Origin: JAMHWF01 sp048500255
GTDB lineage: Bacteria > Pseudomonadota > Gammaproteobacteria > Burkholderiales > Burkholderiaceae_C
Assembly (NCBI GenBank): GCA_048500255.1
Contig: JASNYH010000007.1
Span: forward strand, 62,001-126,000
Direction: 5' to 3'
DNA: 64,000 bases
The notes beneath the pieces are model-generated. The model made no database searches. It was given only the letters and a program-made list of their open reading frames with translations, and had not been told where the DNA came from. The position numbers and the translations under genes were made by a program. Below, piece by piece: positions 18,153 through 25,662 of this stretch; the first letter of the stretch is position 1, and each line of letters starts with the position of its first letter.

Positions 18153-19457
18153 TCAGCTCTGTTGGGTGTTCGTGCTGCGGTCGTCGAGGCCGGACCAGCA
18201 TTCGGCATAGGCCGCATCGAGCGCGCCGCCCTCGAGCGCGAACTCGGTCGGGTGGAAGCGCCAGCGGCTCTCGAACATGAAGGCAAGCGTGTCGTCGAGC
18301 TTGTGCGGCGCGAGCGTCGCGCGGCTCGCCTTTTCGAATGCCTCGCGGTCGGGGCCGTGCGGCACGAAGGCATTGTGCAGGCTCGCGCCGCCGGGGCGAA
18401 AGCCCTCGGGCTTGGCGTCGTACTGGCCGTGCACCAGCCCCATGAACTCGCTCATCACGTTGCGGTGGTACCAGGGCGGGCGGAACGTGTCTTCGGCGAC
18501 GAGCCAGCGCGGCGGGAAGATGACGAAATCGCAGTTGGCCGTGCCCGGCGTGTCGGACGGCGACGTGAGCACCGTGAAGATCGACGGGTCGGGGTGGTCG
18601 AAGCTGATCGAGCCGATCACCATGAAGTTCTTCGTGTCGTACTTCAGCGGCACGAGGTTGCCGTGCCAGGCGACGACGTCGAACGGCGAGCCCGGCAACG
18701 TCGTGCGCCACAGCCGGCCACCCCACTTGCGCACGACTTCGAATTCGCCGCCGGCCGCGGCATCGCAGACGGCCACCGGCGCGAGGAAGTCGCGCGGATT
18801 GGCCAGGCCGTTGGAGCCGATCGGCCCCAGCTCGGGCAGACGAAACGGCGCGCCGTAGTTCTCGCAGACGTAGGCGCGCGTCGGCCCGTCGACGGCGATG
18901 CGCCAGGCCATGCCGCGCGGCAGCAGCGCGACCTCCCCCGGCGCCACGTCGAGCCGGCCGAGCTCCGTCGTGATCGCCAGCCGCCCCTGCTGCGGCACGA
19001 CGAGCAGCTCGCCGTCGGCATTCACGCAGGCACGCTGCATCGAGCGGTTGCACCGCACGACGTGCGCCGCCATGCCGGCCTGCGCGTCGGCGTCGCCGTT
19101 GACGACGAGCGTGCGCAGCCCGTCGACGAAGTCGGCCGGCGCGTCGGGAATCGCGAACGGATGCCAGCGCAGCGGATTCGGCGGCGCGGCGACGCCCTCT
19201 TTCGCGCCTGTCTTCCAGCCGTCGTGCGCCAGCGCCTCGCAGGCGCCGGCAACGACGCTCGGCCGGCGGCGGTACAACCAGACGCGCCGGTTCTCGGCGC
19301 GCGGCGCGGTGAACGCCGTGCCGCTGAGCAGCTCGGCATACAAGTCCTTGGCGACGCGCTGCGGGCTGTTGCGCCCGCGCGGCAGCGTGCCGGGCTCGGC
19401 CTCGCTCTCGAACTGGTTGCCGAAGCCGGAGAGGTAGCGCAGGGGTTGTTCGATCAT
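18153..19457 (-). CDS. hmgA: Homogentisate 1,2-dioxygenase
   Basis: A 434-residue non-heme Fe(II) ring-cleavage dioxygenase converting homogentisate and oxygen to maleylacetoacetate. The iron ligands are visible: His and Glu in PPWYHRNVMSEFMGL and the later His in FVPHGPD. YLSGFGNQFESEA at the N-terminus and FPPRWLVAEDTFRPP are family landmarks. It follows the DUF2783 gene after a 78-bp gap holding a REP-like palindrome, and precedes fahA by 4 bp. Confidence 0.97.
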   Translation of the reverse strand: MIEQPLRYLSGFGNQFESEAEPGTLPRGRNSPQRVAKDLYAELLSGTAFTAPRAENRRVWLYRRRPSVVAGACEALAHDGWKTGAKEGVAAPPNPLRWHPFAIPDAPADFVDGLRTLVVNGDADAQAGMAAHVVRCNRSMQRACVNADGELLVVPQQGRLAITTELGRLDVAPGEVALLPRGMAWRIAVDGPTRAYVCENYGAPFRLPELGPIGSNGLANPRDFLAPVAVCDAAAGGEFEVVRKWGGRLWRTTLPGSPFDVVAWHGNLVPLKYDTKNFMVIGSISFDHPDPSIFTVLTSPSDTPGTANCDFVIFPPRWLVAEDTFRPPWYHRNVMSEFMGLVHGQYDAKPEGFRPGGASLHNAFVPHGPDREAFEKASRATLAPHKLDDTLAFMFESRWRFHPTEFALEGGALDAAYAECWSGLDDRSTNTQQS

Positions 19458-19490
19458 GTCAGTGGCACCCGGCCGCTCGCAGCCACCGAC

Positions 19491-19532
19491 GCGCCCCCTC
19501 GGGGGTAGCGAGCGACGCGAGCGTGGGGGGTC
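19491..19532. repeat. REP-like GC palindrome between DUF2783 gene and hmgA
   Basis: A C-run and a facing G-run around CTCG, then GCGAGCG repeated as a near-direct repeat, then a second G-run. It strongly resembles the dispersed intergenic palindromes found in Comamonadaceae-type genomes (C-run, G-run, AGCGAGCG, GTGGGGG). Only one copy is in this window, so repeat status is inferred from general knowledge. Confidence 0.45.
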
Positions 19533-19535
19533 GTT

Positions 19536-19757
19536 TCATTCTGGTCCTTGCATGGCGGCACGGCGCGCCGCCGCGAGCGCCTGCTCGAGCACGGCGACGT
19601 CGCCGATGTGGTTGGCCAGCAGCAGCACCAGGCGCGCATCGAGCGCCTGGCTGCGTTCGGCGTCGAGGTCGCGGTGCGCGTCGATCAGCGCCTCGTAGAA
19701 GCGGTCGGGCGCATCGAGGTGGGGCGCCGTGATGAGTGCTGCGGGTGTCGTCGTCAT
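19536..19757 (-). CDS. DUF2783 small protein, possible hydroxylase coupling factor
   Basis: A 73-residue soluble helical protein; DRFYEALIDAHRDLD and LDARLVLLLANHIGD are typical of DUF2783. It starts 3 bp after the stop of the FAD hydroxylase gene, so the two are almost certainly co-translated. Two-component 3-hydroxyphenylacetate 6-hydroxylase (MhaA/MhaB) in Pseudomonas putida is known to pair a flavoprotein with a very small coupling protein, and this pair has the same size relation and feeds the same product. I infer a coupling role; direct homology to MhaB was not tested. Confidence 0.8.
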   Translation of the reverse strand: MTTTPAALITAPHLDAPDRFYEALIDAHRDLDAERSQALDARLVLLLANHIGDVAVLEQALAAARRAAMQGPE

Positions 19758-19760
19758 CGT

Positions 19761-21443
19761 TCAGGCTTTCGCAAGAGCGCGCGCGAGCGCGAGCCGCACG
19801 TCGCCGGGGCGCAGAGTGCGCCAGCGCGCGGCCACGTGCTGGTCGGGGCGCAGCAGCCAGACGCTGCCGGGGAGCGCGTCGTAGCGCCGCCCGAAGCAGC
19901 CTTCGACGTCGCGCAGCACGGTGACGCCCGCGGGCGCCTGCGCTACCGCATCCGGCGCGACGAGCAGCCGTGTCAGCTCGAGGCCGGCGTCGAAGGTTTC
20001 GGGCCAGGCGTCGCCGTAGGCCACGAGCGTGAAGCCGGGCCCGAGGCGGCGCAGCAGCCAGCCGTGTCGCTCGCCGTCGGGCGTCGCCTCGACGACGGGC
20101 GCGTCGGCCGCCGCGGCGCCGGGGCGCATCGCGCCGTCGAAGGCGTCGCGGTCGGGCGTGTTCAGCGGCGAGCCGTCGAGCGTCGCCGGCACCGACAGGC
20201 GCCCGCTGTTGACCAGCCGCCGCGCGAAGGCGTGGTCGCGCGCCAGGTCGAGCACGGCATCTCGGAACACGCGGCTGATCGGGCTCTTGGGCGAGATGAA
20301 GTCGGTCGAGCGCGTCGAGGCGAGGATGTTCTCGTCGGCGGCGAACTCGCGCTCCCAGGCATAGCTGTCGAGCAGCGCGTCGGGTGCGGCGCCGCGTTGC
20401 ACGGCGTCGAGCTTCCAGGCGAGGTTGTCGGCGTCCTGCACGCCCGAGTTGGCGCCGCGCGCGCCGAACGGCGACACGCCGTGCGCCGAGTCGCCGGCGA
20501 ACAGCACGCGGCCGTGGCGAAAGCGCTCCATGCGCTGGCAGGCGAAGGTGTAGACGCTGGCCCACACGATGCGGAATCCGACGCCCTGCGCGCCGATGCT
20601 GTCGAGCAGCGCGCGCACGCGCGGCGCGATGCGCTCGGGTTGGCGCTCGGCGTCGGGGTCGGCGTCCCAGCCGAGCTGGAAGTCGACGCGCCACATGCCG
20701 TCGGGCTGCTTGTGCAGCAGCACGCTCTGCCCCGGGTGGAACGGCGGGTCGAACCAGAAGCGCCGCTCGCTCGGAAAGTCGGGCGCGTCCATCGTCACGT
20801 CGGCGATCAGGAAGCGGTCGTGGAAGACGCGGCCCTTGCTCTCGAGCCCCAGCAGGCTGCGCACGCTCGAGCGCGAGCCGTCGCAGGCGACGAGCCAGTC
20901 GGCATCGATCGCGTGGCGGCCCTCGGGCGTCTCGATCTCGACGCGCACGCCGTCGGCCTCGGGCGCGACGCCGACGACCTTGTGGCGCCAGCGGATCTCG
21001 ATCGCCGGCAGCTCGAACGCGCGCTCGGCGAGGTAGCCCTCGACGTAGTACTGCTGCAAATTGATGAAGGCCGGCCGCTCGTGCCCCGGCTCGGGCAGCA
21101 GGTCGAACTGATAGATCGCCTCGCCGTGGAAGTAGACGCAGCCGCGGTTCCACGACACGCCCTGCGCGACCATGCGCTCGCCGCAGCCGAGGCGGTCGAA
21201 GATCTCGAGCGTGCGCTTGGCAAAGCAGATCGCGCGCGAGCCGGTCGACAGCTTGTGGTCGTTGTCGACGAGCAGCACGCGCTGGCCGCGCTGCGCAAGA
21301 TCGATCGCCGTCGCGAGGCCGACCGGCCCGGCGCCGACGACGACCACCGCGTGGCGCACCGGCTCGGCGGCGTCGTGGTCGGGCGAGCGCCGGTATTCGA
21401 ACTCGAGCGACTGGTAGTCGCGCGGCACCGCGGCGTCGGCCAT
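19761..21443 (-). CDS. FAD-dependent aromatic hydroxylase (MhpA/MhaA-like)
   Basis: A 560-residue flavoprotein monooxygenase of the PheA/MhpA type. It shows the Rossmann FAD motif VVVVGAGPVGLATAIDLA near residue 33, the DG motif WLVACDGSRSSVRSLLG, and the second FAD site FAGDSAHGVSPFGARGANSG, followed by a C-terminal thioredoxin-like region with DEDGxx-poor sequence. It probably hydroxylates a monohydroxylated phenylacetate or similar ring to give homogentisate, because hmgA and fahA are co-directional and downstream. The exact substrate is not readable from sequence. The start at 21443 leaves 5 bp after the MBL-fold gene; an ATG at 21470 would overlap that gene. Confidence 0.88.
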   Translation of the reverse strand: MADAAVPRDYQSLEFEYRRSPDHDAAEPVRHAVVVVGAGPVGLATAIDLAQRGQRVLLVDNDHKLSTGSRAICFAKRTLEIFDRLGCGERMVAQGVSWNRGCVYFHGEAIYQFDLLPEPGHERPAFINLQQYYVEGYLAERAFELPAIEIRWRHKVVGVAPEADGVRVEIETPEGRHAIDADWLVACDGSRSSVRSLLGLESKGRVFHDRFLIADVTMDAPDFPSERRFWFDPPFHPGQSVLLHKQPDGMWRVDFQLGWDADPDAERQPERIAPRVRALLDSIGAQGVGFRIVWASVYTFACQRMERFRHGRVLFAGDSAHGVSPFGARGANSGVQDADNLAWKLDAVQRGAAPDALLDSYAWEREFAADENILASTRSTDFISPKSPISRVFRDAVLDLARDHAFARRLVNSGRLSVPATLDGSPLNTPDRDAFDGAMRPGAAAADAPVVEATPDGERHGWLLRRLGPGFTLVAYGDAWPETFDAGLELTRLLVAPDAVAQAPAGVTVLRDVEGCFGRRYDALPGSVWLLRPDQHVAARWRTLRPGDVRLALARALAKA

Positions 21444-21448
21444 CGCGC

Positions 21449-22405
21449 TCACCCTTCGAGCGTCTTCCACATCTCGATGTCGCGCTCGGCGGTCCAGATG
21501 CGCGGGTCGACGTGGCCGCTGGCCTCGTCGTAGGCGCGCGTCGCGTCGAACGGCATGCAGTGGTCGAAGATCACCCAGTGGCCGTAGCGCGGCTTGAGCG
21601 CGGCGTAGGCCTGCTTGTAGATCTCGTTGAGGCCCTGGCCGCGCGCTACGCCGGTGTCGACCAGGCCGTAGACGTCGGAGACGAAGGCGCGCGTCGACGC
21701 GATCGCCTCGGCGACCTTGTGCGGCGTCGTCAGCGCGGCGCCGCGCCCGGGCACGAGCTTCTCGAAGCGCATCGCCGCCAGCCGGTCGAGCGTCTGCGGC
21801 CAGTCCTTGAAGTAGCAGTCGCCGGCGTAGGCCGTGCTCTCGTACTCGACGAGGTCGCCGGCGAAGCAGATCTTCTGCTCGGGCAGGTAGGCGATCGTGT
21901 CGCCCTTGGTGTGGCCGCGGCCGATCTGCGCGATCCTGACTTCCGTCTTCTTGTCGAGCCAGACGCTCATCTCGCCCTTGAACGTCATCGTCGGCCAGGT
22001 CAGGCCGGGCGGCACGCTCTCGACGTTGCGGAACAGGCGCGGGAAGCGGCCGATCTCGCTCGCCTTGTCCTGCTCGCCGCGCTCGACGATCAGGTCGTAG
22101 GTGTCGCGGCTGGCGATGATCTGCTCGGCGCCGTAGGCCGAGGCGCCGAGCACGCGCACCGCGTGGTAGTGCGACAGCAGCACGTACTTGATCGGCTTGT
22201 CGGTCACCTGACGGATGCGCGCGATCACCTCCTGCGCCATCGCCGGCGTGGCCTGCGTGTCGACGACCATCACGGCGTCGTCGCCGATGAACACGCCGGT
22301 GTTCGGATCGCCTTCGGCCGTAAAGGCATAGGCGTTGTCCGACAGCTTGTCGAAGCTGATTTTCTTTTCCTCCAGATCGGCCTGCGACGCGAAGGCTTTG
22401 CTCAT
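21449..22405 (-). CDS. Atypical metallo-beta-lactamase-fold protein heading the homogentisate operon
   Basis: A 318-residue MBL-fold protein. NAYAFTAEGDPNTGVFIGDDAVMVVDTQ-type opening (quoted in part), GRGHTKGDTIAYLP and ICFAGDLVEYEST fit the fold and supply a His and an Asp ligand. The central motif reads SHYHAVRVLGA, so the Asp and second-site His of canonical HxHxDH are Val and Arg. It may bind one metal or have changed chemistry. Position as first gene of the operon suggests a lactone or thioester hydrolase step or detoxification of a pathway intermediate. The start at 22405 is chosen over 22477, which would use up the regulatory gap. Confidence 0.85.
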   Translation of the reverse strand: MSKAFASQADLEEKKISFDKLSDNAYAFTAEGDPNTGVFIGDDAVMVVDTQATPAMAQEVIARIRQVTDKPIKYVLLSHYHAVRVLGASAYGAEQIIASRDTYDLIVERGEQDKASEIGRFPRLFRNVESVPPGLTWPTMTFKGEMSVWLDKKTEVRIAQIGRGHTKGDTIAYLPEQKICFAGDLVEYESTAYAGDCYFKDWPQTLDRLAAMRFEKLVPGRGAALTTPHKVAEAIASTRAFVSDVYGLVDTGVARGQGLNEIYKQAYAALKPRYGHWVIFDHCMPFDATRAYDEASGHVDPRIWTAERDIEMWKTLEG

Positions 22406-22454
22406 GCGAACTCCAATGAATGCTGAACGGGTTTGCGGCGATGAAATTCGAGAC

Positions 22455-22468
22455 TTGATCTTAGTCAA
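22455..22468. promoter_or_regulatory. Palindrome in the divergent IclR/hmg promoter region
   Basis: TTGATCTTAGTCAA lies in a markedly AT-rich stretch (about 22440-22500) between the IclR gene and the operon. It matches the FNR consensus at all but one position, but by location it could equally be the operator of the IclR-type regulator. Confidence 0.45.
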
Positions 22469-22508
22469 ACTCTTCAATAAAGTCTAATCAGTTCATCTAA
22501 ACCAAACC

Positions 22509-23303
22509 ATGGACCTCGGGCACAAGCCGCCGCCATCGCAGCGCGGCATCCAGAGCATCGAAGTCGGCGGCCAGCTGCTGCTGGCGCTGGCGCACCACGG
22601 CCGCCCGATGGCGCTGAAGGACCTGGCGCGCGAGGCCGGCATGGCGCCCGCCAAGGCTCACCCCTACCTGGTGAGCTTCGGCAAGCTCGGCCTGATCGAG
22701 CAGGAGGGCGGCACCGGGCGCTACGGGCTCGGGCCGCTGGCCCTGCAGCTCGGTCTGCTGAGCCTGCAGCAGTTCGACCCTGTGCGGCTGGCCACGCCGC
22801 GCATCGCCGAGCTGGCGCAGCTCTGCGGCCACACCGTCGCGCTCGCCGTGTGGGGCAACCGCGGGCCGACGATCGTGCGTGTCGAGGAGCCGCCGTCGAT
22901 CGTGCACGTCAACATGCGCCACGGCACCGTGATGAGCGTGCGCGACACGGCGTCAGGGCGGCTGTTCGCCGCGCACCTGCCGCGCGAGCGCGTGCTCGCC
23001 GCGCTGGCCGCCGAGGCGGCAGCCGACGCGCGGCGCGGCCCGCCCGTCGTCGACGCCGCGCTCGAGCGCGAGCTCGACGAGGTGCGCGCGCTCGGCATCG
23101 CGCGCGTCGACGGCGCGGCCGTGCCGGGCATCAGCGCGCTGGCCGCGCCGGTGTTCGACGACGCCGGCACGATGGTGCTCGCGGTGACGGCGATCGGGCC
23201 GACGCCCGTGTTCGACACGCAGCCCGGAGGCCCGCTCGCCGCGGCGGTTCAACGCTGCGCCGCCGACGTGTCGCGGCGGCTCGGCGCGCGCGCGGCGGCC
23301 TGA
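22509..23303 (+). CDS. IclR-family regulator, probable controller of homogentisate operon
   Basis: A 264-residue regulator with an N-terminal winged helix (GIQSIEVGGQLLLALA, MALKDLAREAGMAPAKAHPYLVSF) and a C-terminal IclR effector domain (GNRGPTIVRVEE, VMSVRDTASGRLFAA, VPGISALAAPVFD). It is divergent from the MBL-hydroxylase-hmgA-fahA operon with a 103-bp shared regulatory region, the standard arrangement for a local pathway regulator such as HmgR. The ligand is probably homogentisate or its precursor. The tail converges on the CNNM gene with a shared hairpin. Confidence 0.9.
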   Translation: MDLGHKPPPSQRGIQSIEVGGQLLLALAHHGRPMALKDLAREAGMAPAKAHPYLVSFGKLGLIEQEGGTGRYGLGPLALQLGLLSLQQFDPVRLATPRIAELAQLCGHTVALAVWGNRGPTIVRVEEPPSIVHVNMRHGTVMSVRDTASGRLFAAHLPRERVLAALAAEAAADARRGPPVVDAALERELDEVRALGIARVDGAAVPGISALAAPVFDDAGTMVLAVTAIGPTPVFDTQPGGPLAAAVQRCAADVSRRLGARAAA

Positions 23304-23325
23304 GCGGCGCGCGCGGCGCCGCTCA
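23301..23325. terminator. Bidirectional hairpin containing both stop codons
   Basis: TGAGCGGCGC and GCGCCGCTCA form a perfect 10-bp stem with a GCGCG loop. The left end is the TGA of the IclR gene and the right end is the TGA (complement TCA) of the CNNM gene. Coordinates follow the reading frames. Confidence 0.5.
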
Positions 23326-24633
23326 GCCGCGGCTGTCGTCGTCGCCCACGGCCGGCAGCAGGCTTGCCAGCACCTTGTCGACGCGCTTGCCGTCGAGGTC
23401 GACGACCTCGAAGCGCCAGCCCTCCCACTCGACGGCGTCGGCCGTCTCGGGCAGGCGGCCGAGCAGCAGCATGACCATGCCGCCCAGCGTGTTGTAGCGG
23501 CCGCGCTCCTCGTCGGGCAGCTCCTTCAGCTCGAGCCGATCTTTCAGCTCGGGCACCGGGATCATGCCGTCGAACAGCCAGCTGCCGTCGGCGCGCTGCA
23601 CGGCCCAGGCGTCCTCGGACGACGCGCCCGCGAACTCGCCCGCGATCGCCTCGAGCACGTCGCGCACCGTCAACACGCCCTGCACCTCGCCGTACTCGTC
23701 GACGACGAAGACGAGCCGCGCGCCGGCGGCGCGAAAGTTGTCGAGCAGCTCCATGCCCGACAGCGTCTCGGGCACGAACACCGGCGGCTCGAGCTTCCCG
23801 GTCAGCGACAGCTCGCGGCCCTGCAGCGCCTGCTGCAGCAGCGTCTGCGCCGACACGACGCCGAGCACGTCGTCGAGGCCGCCGCGGCATACCGGGTAGC
23901 GGGAATGCTCGCTCTCGGCCATCGTGCGCAGCACCTCGTCGCGCGGCGCGGCGGCGTCGAGCCACGTGATCTCGGCGCGCGGCACCATCATCGAGCCGAT
24001 CTGGCGCTCGTCGAGGCGGAACACGTTGCGCACCATCTGGTGCTCGTGCGCCTCGATCACGCCGGCGTCGACGCCCTCCTCGAGGCTGGCGGCGATCTCC
24101 TCCTCCGTCACGGCACGCGTCGCGCCGCCGCGGATGCCGAGCAGGCGCAGCACGCCGTCCGTCACGATCGTCAGCAATCGGACGAAAGGCCGCGCCATCA
24201 ACGAGAGCCACTCCATCGGCGGCGCGACGAGGCGCGCCACCGTCTCGGGGTAGATCTGGCCGAGCCGCTTGGGCACCAGCTCGCCGAAGATGATCGTGAG
24301 GAACGTGATGATCACGACGACGAGCGCCGTCGCGCTGTAGCCCGCCGCGCGCTCGCCGAAGCCGAGCGCATGCTGCGCCCACGCCGCCAGCGGCTCGGCG
24401 AACGCCGCCTCGCCGACGATGCCGTTGAGCACGCCGATCGACGTGATGCCGATCTGCACCGTCGACAGGAACTTGGTCGGGTTGTCGTGCAGATCCATTG
24501 CCGCGGCAGCGCCGCGCTCGCCGGCCTCGAGCATGACCTGCAGCCGCACCTTGCGGCTGGCCGTGAGCGCCATTTCCGACATGGCGAACACGCCGTTGAG
24601 GAGGATCAGGAAGGCGAGCAGCGCAACGTCCAT
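23323..24633 (-). CDS. CNNM/CorC-type transporter (hemolysin family)
   Basis: A 436-residue membrane protein. The N-terminal DUF21/CNNM region has about four hydrophobic segments (LLAFLILLNGVFAMSEMALTA, quoted to its end; FLTIIFGELVPKRLG). A CBS-domain pair follows from about residue 205 (MVPRAEITWLD, VVDEYGEVQGVLTVRDVLEAI), then a C-terminal CorC_HlyC domain (YNTLGGMVMLLLGRLP). Members are linked to magnesium or cobalt efflux; the hemolysin label is historical. It is divergent from apaH, whose ATG is 69 bp away. Confidence 0.9.
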   Translation of the reverse strand: MDVALLAFLILLNGVFAMSEMALTASRKVRLQVMLEAGERGAAAAMDLHDNPTKFLSTVQIGITSIGVLNGIVGEAAFAEPLAAWAQHALGFGERAAGYSATALVVVIITFLTIIFGELVPKRLGQIYPETVARLVAPPMEWLSLMARPFVRLLTIVTDGVLRLLGIRGGATRAVTEEEIAASLEEGVDAGVIEAHEHQMVRNVFRLDERQIGSMMVPRAEITWLDAAAPRDEVLRTMAESEHSRYPVCRGGLDDVLGVVSAQTLLQQALQGRELSLTGKLEPPVFVPETLSGMELLDNFRAAGARLVFVVDEYGEVQGVLTVRDVLEAIAGEFAGASSEDAWAVQRADGSWLFDGMIPVPELKDRLELKELPDEERGRYNTLGGMVMLLLGRLPETADAVEWEGWRFEVVDLDGKRVDKVLASLLPAVGDDDSRG

Positions 24634-24701
24634 GAGGAGCGCACCGGGCAGCGGGGCCGGTGCGCGGCAGCGATGACACCGCAGCGTAGCAGAATGACCT
24701 C

Positions 24702-25541
24702 ATGAACTACCTCGTCGGAGACTTGCAGGGATGTTGCGACGCACTGGAACGTCTGCTCGCCGAGATCGGCTTCTCGCCGTCGCGCGACCGGCTCTACGTG
24801 CTGGGCGACCTCGTCAACCGCGGCGCGCAGTCGCTGGCGACGTTGCGCCGGCTGCGCGGCCTCGACGGCGCGGCGACCTGCCTGCTCGGCAACCACGACC
24901 TGCACCTGCTCGCCGTCGCCTACGGCACGCGCGCGCCGCACTACCACGACACACTCGACGATGTGCTCGCCGCGCCCGACCGCGACGCGCTGCTCGGCTG
25001 GCTGCGCCGCCAGCGCATGGCCTGCCACGAGCACGGCTGGCTGATGGTGCACGCCGGCGTCGTGCCGCAGTGGGACCTGGCGGCGACGCTGGCGCTCGCC
25101 GCCGAGGTCGAGACGCTGCTGCAGGGCAACGGGCTGGTCGACTTCCTGCGGGTGATGTACGGCCACGAGATGCTGCGCTGGGACGATGCGCTCGCCGACA
25201 CGGCGCGGCTGCGCTTCATCATCAACGTGCTGACGCGCGTGCGCTTCGTCACCGCCGACGGCACGCTCGATCTCTCGACCAAGGAGAGCGCGGCGAGCGC
25301 GCCGCCGGGGCTCTATCCGTGGTTCGACGCGCCGCAGCGCCGCAGCGCCGGCACGCCGATCGCGTTCGGACACTGGTCGACGCTCGGCCTCGTCGAGCGC
25401 GACGACCTGCTCGCGCTCGACACCGGGTGCGTCTGGGGCGGCAAGCTCACCGCCGTGCGCCTGGGCGACGCCGGCGAACGCGAAGTGATCCAGGTCGCAT
25501 GCGAACGGCAGCAGGAGCCGGGCGCTATCCTTCGGGCCTAG
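24702..25541 (+). CDS. apaH: Symmetrical bis(5'-nucleosyl)-tetraphosphatase
   Basis: A 279-residue metallophosphatase hydrolysing Ap4A to two ADP. Motifs: VGDLQGCCDAL at the N-terminus, LGDLVNRGAQS, LGNHDLHLLA, VHAGVVPQWD, and the C-terminal FGHWSTLGL with DTGCVWGGKLTAVRL. Length is normal for ApaH. tRNA-Ser starts 14 bp after its stop codon, so the two may be transcribed together. Confidence 0.96.
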   Translation: MNYLVGDLQGCCDALERLLAEIGFSPSRDRLYVLGDLVNRGAQSLATLRRLRGLDGAATCLLGNHDLHLLAVAYGTRAPHYHDTLDDVLAAPDRDALLGWLRRQRMACHEHGWLMVHAGVVPQWDLAATLALAAEVETLLQGNGLVDFLRVMYGHEMLRWDDALADTARLRFIINVLTRVRFVTADGTLDLSTKESAASAPPGLYPWFDAPQRRSAGTPIAFGHWSTLGLVERDDLLALDTGCVWGGKLTAVRLGDAGEREVIQVACERQQEPGAILRA

Positions 25542-25555
25542 TCGACGACACGACG

Positions 25556-25643
<88 letters not shown>

Positions 25644-25662
25644 ACGTGGCAGCCCGGAGCTC

